From NCBI GenBank assembly GCA_016219425.1, contig JACRNB010000008.1, forward strand, positions 103,248 to 167,247: a stretch of DNA of 64,000 bases, in the 5' to 3' direction. Position 1 is the first letter of the stretch, and the number at the start of each line of letters is the position of its first letter. Below the pieces are notes generated by a model, which was not told the DNA's origin, searched no databases, and saw nothing but the letters and a program-made list of their open reading frames with translations. The position numbers and the translations under genes were made by a program. This document shows, in pieces, positions 39,254 through 48,997 of the stretch. The DNA is from Betaproteobacteria bacterium. GTDB lineage: Bacteria; Pseudomonadota; Gammaproteobacteria; Burkholderiales; Thiobacillaceae.

Positions 39254-40410
39254 GTCATGGGCTCCAGACGGGCCTCCGTCAGCACGGCCCGCGCGGTGTT
39301 CACCATCCAGTCCGCCTGGGCGTCCGTCAAGCCCTGATGGCAAGGCAGTTGCAACAGGGCGGTGCGGTAACGGGCGGCCACGGGACAGTCCGTCGCCGCC
39401 ATGTCCTCCCAGCGCCACATGGGGATGCCGGCCATGCGCAGGCAGCGGAAGGCGAGACCGGCGGCGTCCGCCAGCAGGGGGAAGGCGTAGGGGACCACGT
39501 CTTGCGGCAGTTCCGGGTGCAGGGGGCGCACACCGGGCATGCCCGTCAGGGCGGCGAGCCAGCGCCGGTAGTGGGCGCGGCGGCGCTCCGCCACCAGGGC
39601 GTGGTCGCTGACGGCGGCCAGGACGCGGGACCAGCGCAATGCGCCCAGGTCGGCGTGAGCGGGCTGGAACTCATGCAGCCCCTGGGGTGCGGGGATGGGG
39701 GCGTGGCTGGCGGCGCGGGCGCGGGCCGCACTCTCCCCGGCATGGGCGGGCGGCGTCTCCGGCGCGGGAAACGCACGGGTGCGCAGGGCGTTGGCCACGG
39801 CGCGCAGTTCCGCCTTCAGGCTGGGGTGGCGCGCCCGCCGCACCGGCTCCGCGCCGTTGTCGCGCAGCACGCCGCCGTCCGGGACGGGCAGGAATTTCCA
39901 CAGGCTGGCGGTGGCGTAGCGTCCGGTCGTCCCCAGCGTGCGGCCCTCGTGGCGACCGTACAGGGCGTGGGCGCAATCCTCGATCAGGGTCAGGCCGCGT
40001 TCCTGGCAGAACCGGGCCGTCTCTCCGAGGGCGTTGGGAAAACCGAAGTAGTGCACCAGCACCAGGGCCTTGACCCGGCCATCGGCGCACAGGCGGGCCA
40101 GGGCGTCGAAGTCCGGGCGCAGGGCGGCGTCCATCGGATAGAAGCGGGGTTCGGCGTGCAGGAACAGGGCGGGTTCCACCATCAGGCGGCAGTGGAAGGC
40201 GGGCAGCAGCACCGCGCCCCGGGGGCCGACGCCGCAGCGGCGCAGGGCCTCGGCCAGGGCGTAGGCGCCGCGCTCAAACATGGCGGGGAGGGTGAGAAAG
40301 GCGGACAGATCACGCCCGTTGCGGCCCGGCGCCAGCCGCTGCGGCAGCATCGGCACACGCGGGGCCGGGTAGTCGCGCGCGTCGGCGAGGATGGGCTGGA
40401 ACTCGACCAT
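39250..40410 (-). CDS. DegT/DnrJ/EryC1-type aminotransferase
   Basis: 386-residue PLP enzyme related to sugar aminotransferases. The PLP aspartate lies in TLIEDCAHALYG (Asp145) and the Schiff-base lysine in SLWKFLPVPDGGVL (Lys172). Residues about 185-255 are a low-complexity Ala/Arg/Pro-rich insert less typical of the family. It is followed at once by the acyltransferase, so an amino-sugar or related amine may be made and then acylated; this is an inference. Confidence 0.78.
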   Translation of the reverse strand: MVEFQPILADARDYPAPRVPMLPQRLAPGRNGRDLSAFLTLPAMFERGAYALAEALRRCGVGPRGAVLLPAFHCRLMVEPALFLHAEPRFYPMDAALRPDFDALARLCADGRVKALVLVHYFGFPNALGETARFCQERGLTLIEDCAHALYGRHEGRTLGTTGRYATASLWKFLPVPDGGVLRDNGAEPVRRARHPSLKAELRAVANALRTRAFPAPETPPAHAGESAARARAASHAPIPAPQGLHEFQPAHADLGALRWSRVLAAVSDHALVAERRRAHYRRWLAALTGMPGVRPLHPELPQDVVPYAFPLLADAAGLAFRCLRMAGIPMWRWEDMAATDCPVAARYRTALLQLPCHQGLTDAQADWMVNTARAVLTEARLEPMT

Positions 40411-40428
40411 TGCGCGCGCTCCGACGCT

Positions 40429-41865
40429 TCAGGCGTGCGTGCCGCCCACCGTGAGTTCCTCGATGCGCAGGGTGGGTTGGCCCACGCCCACGGGCACGCT
40501 CTGGCCTTCCTTGCCGCAGGTGCCGACGCCGGGGTCCAGGCGCAGGTCGTTGCCGATCATGGACACGCGCGTGAGCACGTCCGGGCCGTTGCCGATGAGG
40601 GTGGCGCCCTTGACCGGGTAGGTGATCCTGCCGTCCTCGATCATCCAGGCCTCGGCGGCGGAGAACACGAACTTGCCGCTGGTGATATCCACCTGGCCGC
40701 CGCCGAAGTTGGTGGCGTACAGGCCCCGTTTCACCGAGGCGATGATCTCGGCAGGGTCTTTGTCTCCCGCCAGCATGCAGGTATTGGTCATGCGCGGCAT
40801 GGGCAGGTGGGCGAAGGACTCGCGCCGGGCGTTGCCAGTGGGGGCCATGCCCATCAGGCGCGCGTTCATGCCGTCCTGCATGTAGCCCCGGAGGATGCCG
40901 TCTTCGATCAGCACCGTGCGTTGCGTCGGCGTGCCCTCGTCGTCCACATTGAGCGAGCCGCGCCGGTCGGGAATCGTACCGTCGTCCACCACGGTGACGC
41001 CGGGGGCGGCGACGCGCTGGCCGATGCGCCCGGAAAAGGCGGAGGAACCCTTGCGGTTGAAGTCGCCCTCCAGGCCGTGGCCGATGGCCTCGTGCAGGAG
41101 GATGCCGGGCCAGCCGGACCCCAGCACCACGGTCATGGTCCCGGCGGGGGCGGGTTTGGCAGCCAGGTTGGTGAGCGCCTGCTCCACCGCCAGACGCGCG
41201 TAGTCCTTGAGCCGCTCGTCACTGAACCAGGCGTAGTCGAAACGTCCGCCGCCCCCGGAGCTGCCCTGCTCGCGCCGTCCGTCCTGTTCGACGATGACCT
41301 GTAGCGAGCAGCGCACCAGGGGGCGCACGTCGGCGGCGCTGCGGCCATCCAGGCGGGTGACGAAGATGACCTCGTACTCGCCCGCCAGACTGGCCATGAC
41401 CTGGCTGACGCGCGGGTCCATGCCGCGCGCATAGGCTTCCAGGCGCAGCAGCAGGGCGACCTTGTCGGCCTCGCCCAGCGAGGCGAGCGGGTCGATGGGG
41501 GCATACAGGCTGCGGCCCGCCTCGCGCCGGGGCAGGCGCACGGTGGCGCTCTGACCGGCGGCGGCAATGGCGCGCACGGTGGCGGCGGCCTCCTTCATGG
41601 CGGGCAGGCGGATGTCGTCGGAATAGGCGAAGGCGGTCTTGTCGCCCACCACGGCGCGCACGCCCACGCCCTGGTCGATGTTGAAACTGCCGGATTTGAC
41701 CTGGCCCTCTTCCAGGCTCCAGGCCTCGGAACGGGAATATTGAAAGTAGAGATCGGCGTCATCGACGCGGTGCGCGGCAAGCTGGCCGAACACGCCGTCG
41801 AGCTGGGCGGGGTCGATGGCGTTGGGGGCGAGGAGGATGGATTCGGCAGTGGCGAAGGCGGACAT
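40429..41865 (-). CDS. tldD: Metalloprotease TldD
   Basis: Metallopeptidase subunit that, with TldE/PmbA, degrades unfolded peptides and matures small peptide natural products. HEAIGH, the zinc motif, is at 258-263 in a 478-residue protein, followed by [19 protein letters not shown] 41865 has AGGA immediately upstream (AGGAACTCC); the longer frame to 41916 reads through a REP palindrome and is rejected. TldE/PmbA is not in this window. Confidence 0.94.
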   Translation of the reverse strand: MSAFATAESILLAPNAIDPAQLDGVFGQLAAHRVDDADLYFQYSRSEAWSLEEGQVKSGSFNIDQGVGVRAVVGDKTAFAYSDDIRLPAMKEAAATVRAIAAAGQSATVRLPRREAGRSLYAPIDPLASLGEADKVALLLRLEAYARGMDPRVSQVMASLAGEYEVIFVTRLDGRSAADVRPLVRCSLQVIVEQDGRREQGSSGGGGRFDYAWFSDERLKDYARLAVEQALTNLAAKPAPAGTMTVVLGSGWPGILLHEAIGHGLEGDFNRKGSSAFSGRIGQRVAAPGVTVVDDGTIPDRRGSLNVDDEGTPTQRTVLIEDGILRGYMQDGMNARLMGMAPTGNARRESFAHLPMPRMTNTCMLAGDKDPAEIIASVKRGLYATNFGGGQVDITSGKFVFSAAEAWMIEDGRITYPVKGATLIGNGPDVLTRVSMIGNDLRLDPGVGTCGKEGQSVPVGVGQPTLRIEELTVGGTHA

Positions 41866-41874
41866 GGAGTTCCT

Positions 41875-41931
41875 GTAGCGCCGGCATTCTTGCCGGCAGG
41901 TTGGAAGAGCCGGCAAGGATGCCGACGCTAC
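41875..41931. repeat. REP-like palindrome (GTAGCGCCGGCAT family), copy 2, complete
   Basis: 23-base arms at 41875-41897 and 41909-41931 with two mismatches around an 11-base loop. It fills the tldD-nitrilase gap, and the minus-strand TAG of the nitrilase gene (41928-41930) is part of the right arm. This is the most complete copy and defines the family. Confidence 0.85.
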
Positions 41932-42857
41932 GTTTTAACGACCTCGATCTTGATCGCCTTGCGGCACTCCAGGGTGCGATGCTTGAGCGCGGGCAGGCTC
42001 TTGCGCAGGGACGCCTGATACTCGCGGTTGATGCCGGCCATGACCACGCCGGAGCCGCGCGGCAGGCGGTCGAGGATGTTGCCCCAGGGGTCCACGATCA
42101 TGGTGTCGCCGTGGGTCTCGCGTCCGGAGACGTGATAACCGCCTTGCGACGGGGCGAGGACGTAGGCCAGGTTTTCGATGGCGCGGGCGCGGATCAGGGT
42201 CTCGAAATGCGCCTTGCCGGTGGTGGCGGTGAACGCGGCGGGCACCAGGATGATGTCCACGTCGCCCATGGCGCGGTACAGCTCGGGAAAGCGCAGGTCG
42301 TAGCACACCGACAGGCCGACGCGCCCGAACGGGGTGTCCACCACCACCACGGTATCGCCCGGCTCGATGGTGGTCTGTTCCTTGTAGTGCTCGTTGCCGA
42401 GGTCCAGCCCGAACAGGTGGATCTTGTCGTAGCGCGCCACACACTTGCCCTTGTCGTCGAACACCAGACAGGCGTTGCGCACCTTCTTCGGGTTGTCGCA
42501 GGCCAGCGGCACGGAGCCGCCCACCAGCCAGATGCCGTGTTTTTTCGCCTGGGCGGCGAGGAATTTCTGGATCGGCCCTTTGCCGAAGACCTCGGCAGCG
42601 GCGACCTTGTCGGTGTCCTTGAGGCCCATGATGGCGAAGTACTCGGGCAGCGCCACCAGCTTCGCGCCCGCCCCGGCGGCCATGCCGATGAGCCGTTCCG
42701 CTTCGGCCAGGTTGGCCGGCACGTTGGGGCCGGAGGCCATCTGCACCGCGGCCATACGCACGATGCCGGAGGCCTCCTGCACCGGAGCGGCGACGGCGCG
42801 GGTCTTGGCGCGGGCAAAGCTGGAAGGTTTGGCGCGAGCGGGTTTGGCGCTGGTCAC
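41928..42857 (-). CDS. Carbon-nitrogen hydrolase (Nit1/NitFhit-like amidase)
   Basis: 309-residue nitrilase-superfamily amidase with the full catalytic set Glu72 (LPEYFAIMG), Lys145 (YDKIHLF) and Cys185 ([13 protein letters not shown]). Close to Nit1-type enzymes that repair deaminated glutathione, though the exact substrate is not proven. GTG 42857 has GGAG eight bases upstream and is chosen; the frame is open to 42953. It is followed by tldD in a run starting with yhdP. Confidence 0.86.
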   Translation of the reverse strand: MTSAKPARAKPSSFARAKTRAVAAPVQEASGIVRMAAVQMASGPNVPANLAEAERLIGMAAGAGAKLVALPEYFAIMGLKDTDKVAAAEVFGKGPIQKFLAAQAKKHGIWLVGGSVPLACDNPKKVRNACLVFDDKGKCVARYDKIHLFGLDLGNEHYKEQTTIEPGDTVVVVDTPFGRVGLSVCYDLRFPELYRAMGDVDIILVPAAFTATTGKAHFETLIRARAIENLAYVLAPSQGGYHVSGRETHGDTMIVDPWGNILDRLPRGSGVVMAGINREYQASLRKSLPALKHRTLECRKAIKIEVVKT

Positions 42858-42984
42858 GGCGTGCTCCGGGTGGACGTCTGGGGAATGGGTTGAGGGTACA
42901 AAAGGACTTCCGTACAGGGCAATGGGCAAGGGTCCGAAAGCGCGAAAAAACACGCAGCGCCGCGGTCGGGCCGGCAGGGGGGCG

Positions 42985-45900
42985 TCAGAGGAATGGCGCG
43001 CCGGGGGCCTCCTCCTTGTCCTCCTTCAGGACGCGGGGAATCTTCTTCACCACCGGCTCCGCCCAGGCGCCGGTGACGTCGTAATCGAAGGTCACGGCCT
43101 CGCCGATGGGATTTTTCAGCAACTTGTTGGCGATGAAAGCGCCCAGGCCCACCACCGGCCCCCCCAGGAGGGCGCCCGCCACCGCCACGGTATCTTCCAG
43201 GCGCGGCTGGATGTGCAGGCGCAGATCCTGGGTCTCTTTCACCAGGTCCACCGAACCCCTCATGCCGATGCGCGCCGCCGGCCCTTTCAGGTTCATGTCC
43301 GTGGTGCGCGCCACCCCCTGGGACAAGCGCAGGTCGCCCTTGATCTCGTCGAAGGCGAAGCCGTCCGTGAAGATGTCGCGGAAATCCAGGGTGATGCGCC
43401 GGGGCAGGGATTGCAGGCTGAGGATGCCCAACAGCCGCGCCGCGCCGGGGTCCGCCTTGAGAAACTGGCCCTTGCCGATCTTGAGGCTGACGTTGCCGAT
43501 CAGGTCTTCCAGGCGGAAATCCTCCACCCCGCCCTGCCAGGACAGCACGCCTTCCGCATGGGTCTCGCCGCCGCGGATGGCGCCGGGATGGCCCAGGCGC
43601 GTGAGCAGCTTGCCCAGGTCCGGCGAATCCAGCGAGAGGGTCATGCGGGTGGGTTGTTCGATGCGGCTCGCCATCAGCCCGCTGCCCTGCACTGCGCCGT
43701 CCGCCGAGGCCAGCTTGAGGTTCTGCACCTCGAACCCCTTGCCGGCGGCGGCGCGGCGCAGGCGCAGGTTGAGCCGGCCCAGCTCCTTGTCCTTCCAGAC
43801 CAAGCGTTCCGCCTCCAGGTCGAGACTGGCGATGCCGTCGAGGGGCGCATCCGCCTGGGGCCGGGCCGGGCCCTCCTCCCCCCCGCCCAGGGCCAGACGC
43901 CGGAAATTCGCCTGGATGCGCTGTCCCCCGGCATCCGGCTGGGTCAGCACCTCGCCGCTGATCTCGCGGCTGGCCAGTTGGACGCGCCAACCGGAACCCG
44001 CCGGGGCCAGTTGCAGGTGGGCGTCGTGCAGACGCCGCTCCATCAGGCGCAGCTCCTGCGCCTTGATATCCGCCTTGAAGGCCGGGCCGGCGCCGCCCTG
44101 GCCTGAGGGCGCGAGGGCGCGCCAGGCGTCCAGATCGAGTTGACGGAGCGCGCCGGCAACGCTGATTCCGGCCTCGGCGGGCAACACCGCGTCCCCCGCC
44201 CCCAGCCGCACGCCGATACGCTGGGCGGGGTCGCCCGGATGGTGCGCGCGCAGGTGCAGGACATCGCCATAGCGCGCCTGCACCCCCTCCGCCTCGCCCG
44301 AGGTCTTGACCAGCGTGAAGGCGGCGGCTCGATCCGCCGGCTTGCCCAGGGGTGCGGGCAGGTCCAGGGCCAGACCGGCGAGATCGGAGGTGACGGTGAT
44401 GTTTCTTTGTGCGCCCACCCCCACCTCGGCGCGCCAGGCCGTGGCGCCCTGGACGCGGCTGGCCAGGGTCGGGGGCAGATGCGGACGCAACTGCTCGGCC
44501 CCGACCCGGCCCGACAGGCGCGCCAGCACCTGGCCGCCCGGCTGGCTGACCAGTTCCAGCGCAGCAGGCAGGCCCAGCACCTTGGTACGCAGGCCCTGGG
44601 ATTGGATGCCGCGCTCGGTGAACCCCAGCAGCCCGCTCATCTCCGCGAGTTCCGGCAGATCGTCCCCCGCCGTGATGCGGTTGCCGTGCAGGGCGAAGTT
44701 GCCGCTCACCGTGCTGTCCGCCACATGGCGCAGGGGCACGCGCAGATTGAGGGCCAGATCGCCCGCGCCTTCCGCGCGCAGGGCCTCCGTGGCGCGGCCC
44801 GTGTACTCGTTTACCGGCGAGGCGCGGACAAACTCCAGGAAATCCTGGGTGGCGCCGCGCGCGCGGCCCTCCACCAGCAGGGTTTCGTCCCAGGAGTAAT
44901 GCAGATCGGGGATCACCGCCTTCACCGGCCCCAGTTCCGCCTTGAGGATGCGGGCGCGCTCCGCCGCGATGTACATGCCCATGCCGCGGAATTCCAGCAG
45001 GCCCTGCACCCCTTCGAGACGGGGCCAGCGCGGGGCGTAATCGAGGACGCCGTCCTGCATCTTCACGCTGACCAGGAACTCGCCGCCGCCCTTGTCGAAG
45101 GGAAAACGCCCGAGGTCGCCCTTCAGGGTCAGGCGCACATCGTCGGAGCGTCCCGCCACCAGCCCGCGCCGCAGCCACAGGTAGGCGTCGTCCGCCACCG
45201 AACGGGGCAGATAGCGGTATACGGCGGCGGCCTGCCCGCGCGTGAAACGTCCCTGGATATCCACCTTGGGCGCGCCTTTGAGCGGCAGATCGACGCGTCC
45301 TTTCACCCCTCCCGAGATGTCGGCGTTGGTCAGGCGGCCCACGTCAAATTCCACGTTCAGACCGTTGTCCTCGCGCCGCCATTTGGCCTCGGCCTTGACC
45401 GTATCGAAGGCCAGCGTATGGCGGAACACCCGGTCCCAGTCGAGGTGGAGTTTGCGGCTGTCCAGTTCCGCCAGGCCGCCGTTCTGGCTCGCCACCAGGC
45501 GACCGCTCAGGCCGGTGACGCCGGGCAACGCCCCCCAGGGCTTCATGCCGGCGTCGGCCAGGGTCATCTTGACCGCGTAGTCCTGCGCGCCCGCCCAGTG
45601 TCCTTCGGCCTCGGCCACCAGACCGCGCGGTCCCAGCGCCTCGATCAGGTCATGCGCCTTGCGCGGCAGGGGCAGCGCCCCGGTCAGGGCGGTGAAGGCC
45701 TCCAGGCGCAGGTTGTGGGCGCCGGCATCCACCCGACGCACGCCCGCGCCTGCGGCGTCCGGGGTCACGCTCACGCGCACGTCCGCCGGTTCCGATTCGC
45801 GGCCTTCGGGGGTGCGGAAACGCAGACCGGCGACCGAAAAGGCGTGGGTCTGCGCCTTGCGTTCCCAGCCCATACGCCCGGACAGGCTGGCCAGTGCGAT

Positions 45901-46779
45901 GTCGGGCAGGCCCGCCTCCAGGTTCACGGTGAGGTCCGTCAGGCGCGCATCGCCCTCCAGCCCGGCCACCTGCCCGCGCTCGACGTTGAGCCAGAAGCGC
46001 ATGTCGCCGGAACCCGTCTTCACCGCCTGCTGCGCCCACGGCGCCCATTGCCGCCAGGAGGCGAACTGCGCGCCGTCGATGCGCGCGTACACCGCGCCCG
46101 ACCAGGAGGGCGGGTCGCGCACGGTTCGCCCTTTCAGGTCGCCGCGCAGTTCAAGCCGGGCGAGGGCGTCGTCCGGCAGCGCCACGCCGCCGAAGCGGTG
46201 GCGCCCGAACCGGTTCTTCAGCAGCAGGCGCACCGAGCGGAACTGCAAGGGCGGCGCGTCCAGAAGCTCGTCGCGCCACTCGATCCGGGCGTCTTTCACC
46301 ACCACGCGCGGCTGGCGCAGCAGCCAGTCCGGGAACGGGCTGGGTTCTGCGGACTGGTTCACCGGGATGCCGCCGACGTAGAGGATGCCGTCGCGGTCGC
46401 GCCGGATGACGAGTTGCGGCGCCACCACGTCCAGGCGCGCCAGACGCAGGTCGAACAGGGGCAGGGAGAGCCAGGAGGCGATGGCGTCCACGCGCGGCAG
46501 GATCAGCGGCGCGCCTTCCTTCGGCTGCACGCGCACCCCGAGCAGGGAGACGCGCGGGTTGAGGCCAAGCCAGTCCGCCTGCAACTGGCCGATGCGCACC
46601 GGCGCGCCCACGGCGCGGCTCGCCTCCCGTTCCAGTTCGGCCTTGTACTGGCCGATGTCGGGCAGGAACCAGAACCGCAGCGCCAGGGCGACCGCGCACA
46701 CCACGATCACCGCGCCGCCCAGGGCGTAGACGGCGTAGTGGTAGGAACGGCGCAGGAAGAGGACGAGCGTGGGCGACAT
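42985..46779 (-). CDS. yhdP: YhdP-family AsmA-like large envelope protein
   Basis: 1264-residue protein with one N-terminal membrane helix (about 17-40) and a very long beta-rich periplasmic part, ending in an AsmA-2/DUF3971 region (GVARTTDMNLKGPAARIGM). In enterics YhdP is a bridge-like protein that moves phospholipids to the outer membrane. ATG 46779 is preferred; a TTG at 46788 would add three residues. Positioned before the nitrilase and tldD, the same grouping seen in many beta- and gammaproteobacteria. Confidence 0.92.
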   Translation of the reverse strand: MSPTLVLFLRRSYHYAVYALGGAVIVVCAVALALRFWFLPDIGQYKAELEREASRAVGAPVRIGQLQADWLGLNPRVSLLGVRVQPKEGAPLILPRVDAIASWLSLPLFDLRLARLDVVAPQLVIRRDRDGILYVGGIPVNQSAEPSPFPDWLLRQPRVVVKDARIEWRDELLDAPPLQFRSVRLLLKNRFGRHRFGGVALPDDALARLELRGDLKGRTVRDPPSWSGAVYARIDGAQFASWRQWAPWAQQAVKTGSGDMRFWLNVERGQVAGLEGDARLTDLTVNLEAGLPDIALASLSGRMGWERKAQTHAFSVAGLRFRTPEGRESEPADVRVSVTPDAAGAGVRRVDAGAHNLRLEAFTALTGALPLPRKAHDLIEALGPRGLVAEAEGHWAGAQDYAVKMTLADAGMKPWGALPGVTGLSGRLVASQNGGLAELDSRKLHLDWDRVFRHTLAFDTVKAEAKWRREDNGLNVEFDVGRLTNADISGGVKGRVDLPLKGAPKVDIQGRFTRGQAAAVYRYLPRSVADDAYLWLRRGLVAGRSDDVRLTLKGDLGRFPFDKGGGEFLVSVKMQDGVLDYAPRWPRLEGVQGLLEFRGMGMYIAAERARILKAELGPVKAVIPDLHYSWDETLLVEGRARGATQDFLEFVRASPVNEYTGRATEALRAEGAGDLALNLRVPLRHVADSTVSGNFALHGNRITAGDDLPELAEMSGLLGFTERGIQSQGLRTKVLGLPAALELVSQPGGQVLARLSGRVGAEQLRPHLPPTLASRVQGATAWRAEVGVGAQRNITVTSDLAGLALDLPAPLGKPADRAAAFTLVKTSGEAEGVQARYGDVLHLRAHHPGDPAQRIGVRLGAGDAVLPAEAGISVAGALRQLDLDAWRALAPSGQGGAGPAFKADIKAQELRLMERRLHDAHLQLAPAGSGWRVQLASREISGEVLTQPDAGGQRIQANFRRLALGGGEEGPARPQADAPLDGIASLDLEAERLVWKDKELGRLNLRLRRAAAGKGFEVQNLKLASADGAVQGSGLMASRIEQPTRMTLSLDSPDLGKLLTRLGHPGAIRGGETHAEGVLSWQGGVEDFRLEDLIGNVSLKIGKGQFLKADPGAARLLGILSLQSLPRRITLDFRDIFTDGFAFDEIKGDLRLSQGVARTTDMNLKGPAARIGMRGSVDLVKETQDLRLHIQPRLEDTVAVAGALLGGPVVGLGAFIANKLLKNPIGEAVTFDYDVTGAWAEPVVKKIPRVLKEDKEEAPGAPFL

Positions 46780-46819
46780 GCGCGGCAATGCTACGCCGTG
46801 AGGCGGGGCGGGTGCATGG

Positions 46820-47845
46820 TCACGGAATCAGGCCGGCCAACGCCTGGCGCACGTCGGCCTCGGTCAGCGCCGTGAAATCCTCGCGGCTGAACACGGTGAC
46901 GCAACCGGCCAGTTCGCTCCAGGCCATGCCCGCGCCCCAGCTTGCGTCCGCGCGGCTGCCCTGCGGCGCGCGCGGCAGGATGTGCAGCCGGCCCAGGCTG
47001 TAGAGCAGGTTGTAGGGCGTGCCGCGCTGATGCAGGGCGTCCAGCAGGAACCAGGCCTCCCCGGCGTCGCCCGCCACCTGGCAGGGCAGCGGGTACGGTT
47101 CAGCGCCGCCGTTGTGGACGAAGCGCGGCGACTGCACCGGCGTTGCGCCCGTGAAGGTCTGAAAGTGCAGGTGGTTGACCGAGGCCTGCGCGCCGAAGCT
47201 GTTGTAGGCCACGCCCAGGCCGGGGATGCGGGCGGCGAGTTCCTGCGTCGCCTCCCAGGCCCAACCGTGCAGTTCCGGTGTGAGCCACTGCGGCAGGCCG
47301 CGCTCGGGCTGCGGGACCAGCAGGCCGTGCAGGGTGGCGAAGGGAAACTTGTTGTAGAGCAGACGCGCAGGCTTGCCCGCCAGCGCGCCCTGCCAAAACA
47401 CCTCCTTGGCCAGGAAGGGCTTGTTGAAGTGGAACCCGGCGGGGTCGAACGGGCGCAGCAGCCCTTCCACCCTGCCGCCGCTGGCGCGCGGCGGACGCAG
47501 GGCGCGCACCGGGTTGAACTGCACCTGCCAGGGGTCGGCCTGGCGGGTCTCCGTGATGCGGACGGCGTCGAAGCCCATGGCCAGGAGCTTGAGGAACACC
47601 ATCAGGTCGTCCTCCGGCTCGGCGCTGCGCCGCCCTGCCCGCAGCGCCGCGGTGATCTCTGCGGCGTGGCGCTCGTGGCGCGCGCGCAGGGCCGGGGCGA
47701 GCGGGCCCCACAGGGCCGGTTCATACGCCGCGTTGGCCAGGACCAGGATGTACACGCCCAGGCCGTCGTGGCGCGCGAGCAGGTCGGCGAGGCCCTGGCC
47801 GAAGGCGAGACGGAAGGTGTCGGTGGAGCGGAACGGGTCGGTCAT
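46820..47845 (-). CDS. GDP-hexose phosphorylase-like protein (HIT superfamily)
   Basis: 341-residue protein. Residues 214-229 (YNSFGAQASVNHLHFQ) strikingly resemble the active site of plant VTC2 and animal GDP-D-glucose phosphorylase, with His225 and His227 as the H-x-H of the HIT/GalT superfamily. KFPFATLHGLLVPQP at about 166-180 fits the same fold. It may phosphorolyse or transfer nucleotides on a GDP- or ADP-sugar or on ApnN. It diverges from rdgC and follows no sugar operon, so its physiological role is unknown. Confidence 0.62.
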   Translation of the reverse strand: MTDPFRSTDTFRLAFGQGLADLLARHDGLGVYILVLANAAYEPALWGPLAPALRARHERHAAEITAALRAGRRSAEPEDDLMVFLKLLAMGFDAVRITETRQADPWQVQFNPVRALRPPRASGGRVEGLLRPFDPAGFHFNKPFLAKEVFWQGALAGKPARLLYNKFPFATLHGLLVPQPERGLPQWLTPELHGWAWEATQELAARIPGLGVAYNSFGAQASVNHLHFQTFTGATPVQSPRFVHNGGAEPYPLPCQVAGDAGEAWFLLDALHQRGTPYNLLYSLGRLHILPRAPQGSRADASWGAGMAWSELAGCVTVFSREDFTALTEADVRQALAGLIP

Positions 47846-47941
47846 GGGGGGGCGTGCAGACGGGCGAGCGCGGCATTATCGCCGGGCGAAGAAGCGCCTT
47901 CCCGGCATAATCCGCCCTCTTTTTTCGTCAGACGACCCGCC

Positions 47942-48835
47942 ATGTGGTTCAGAAACCTTCAGATCTACCGCCTCCCCGCCGCCTGGGACATGGACGCCCC
48001 GCGCCTGGAAGAACGTCTTGCCCGCTCCCCGCTCCAGCCCTGCGGCGGGTTGGATCTGCAAACCTCGGGCTGGGCCTCGCCGCGCGACGATGACGCCCTG
48101 GCGTTCGGTCTCAACGGTCAGATCCTCATCGCCCTGGGGGTGGAGCAGAAGCTGCTGCCTGCCAGCATCGTCAACCAGTTCGCCAAGGACCGCGCCGATG
48201 CCATCACCCAGCAGGAAGACCGGCGCGTGGGCCGCAAGGAACTGCGCGAGATCAAGGAGCGCGTCATCGACGAACTCCTGCCGCGCGCGTTTGCGCGCCG
48301 CCGCACCACGCGCGCCTGGATCGACCCCGTACACGGCTGGCTGGTGATCGACGCCGCTGCGCGCGGCAAGGCCGAGGAGGTGATCAGCCAACTGGTGAAG
48401 AATCTGGACGAACTGCCGGCCAAGCTGCTCAACACGCAGCAATCGCCGGGTGCGGCCATGACCGGCTGGCTCGCGGCGGGCGAGGCTCCCGCCGGTTTCA
48501 CCCTGGACCGCGACCTGGAACTGCGCGCCCCCGGCGACGAGCGCGCCACGGTGCGCTATGTGCGCCACGCCCTCGACGGCGAGGAGATTCGCGAACACAT
48601 CGCCGCCGGCAAGCAGGTCACGCGCGTCGGCATGACCTGGAACGACCGCATCTCCTTCACCCTGACCGAGGACTGGCAGGTGAAGCGCGTGGGGTTTCTG
48701 GACATCCTCAAGGAAAACGCCGAGGCCCAGGCCGAATCCGCCGAGGAGCAGTTCGAACTGGATTTCACGCTCATGGCGGGGGAACTGGCGAAGATGCTGG
48801 CGGACCTGGTGGAGGCGCTGGGGGGCGAGGTTTAA
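47942..48835 (+). CDS. rdgC: Recombination-associated protein RdgC
   Basis: 297-residue ring-forming double-stranded DNA-binding protein that restrains RecA. MWFRNLQIYRL at the start and DVxE-like helical C-terminus (FELDFTLMAGELAKMLADLVEALGG) are typical. ATG 47942 matches the family; the frame is open far upstream by chance of high GC. It converges on the NERD-helicase gene across an inserted palindrome. Confidence 0.95.
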   Translation: MWFRNLQIYRLPAAWDMDAPRLEERLARSPLQPCGGLDLQTSGWASPRDDDALAFGLNGQILIALGVEQKLLPASIVNQFAKDRADAITQQEDRRVGRKELREIKERVIDELLPRAFARRRTTRAWIDPVHGWLVIDAAARGKAEEVISQLVKNLDELPAKLLNTQQSPGAAMTGWLAAGEAPAGFTLDRDLELRAPGDERATVRYVRHALDGEEIREHIAAGKQVTRVGMTWNDRISFTLTEDWQVKRVGFLDILKENAEAQAESAEEQFELDFTLMAGELAKMLADLVEALGGEV

Positions 48836-48857
48836 CCCCCGTCTGCCGCCTCCAGCA
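48831..48857. repeat. Direct repeat, left copy (flanks REP insertion)
   Basis: 27 bases repeated at 48971-48997 with a single mismatch; the last 22 bases (from CCCCCGTCTGCC) are identical. It includes the rdgC TAA. Looks like a target duplication around the element at 48863-48941. Confidence 0.85.
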
Positions 48858-48862
48858 GATTT

Positions 48863-48941
48863 GTAGCCCGGATGGAGCGCAGCGGAATCCGGGACCGCAC
48901 CGCAAAATTCCCCGGATTCCGCTGCGCTCCATCCGAGCTAC
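48863..48941. repeat. REP-like palindrome (GTAGCCCGGATGGAGC family)
   Basis: Arms of about 31 bases, starting GTAGCCCGGATGGAGCGCAG and ending with its near-exact complement (one mismatch), separated by about 16 bases. The same type of palindrome is dispersed in many proteobacterial genomes. Together with about 34 flanking bases it lies between the two copies of a 27-base direct repeat. Confidence 0.88.
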
Positions 48942-48970
48942 CTCTTTGGCTCCGGCTCGTCCGGCTTAGG

Positions 48971-48997
48971 TTTACCCCCCGTCTGCCGCCTCCAGCA
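48971..48997. repeat. Direct repeat, right copy (end of helicase gene)
   Basis: Second copy of the 27-base repeat. On minus it encodes the last helicase residues LLEAADGG and the stop (TAA at 48974-48972). Its twin sits 140 bases to the left at the rdgC stop. Confidence 0.85.
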
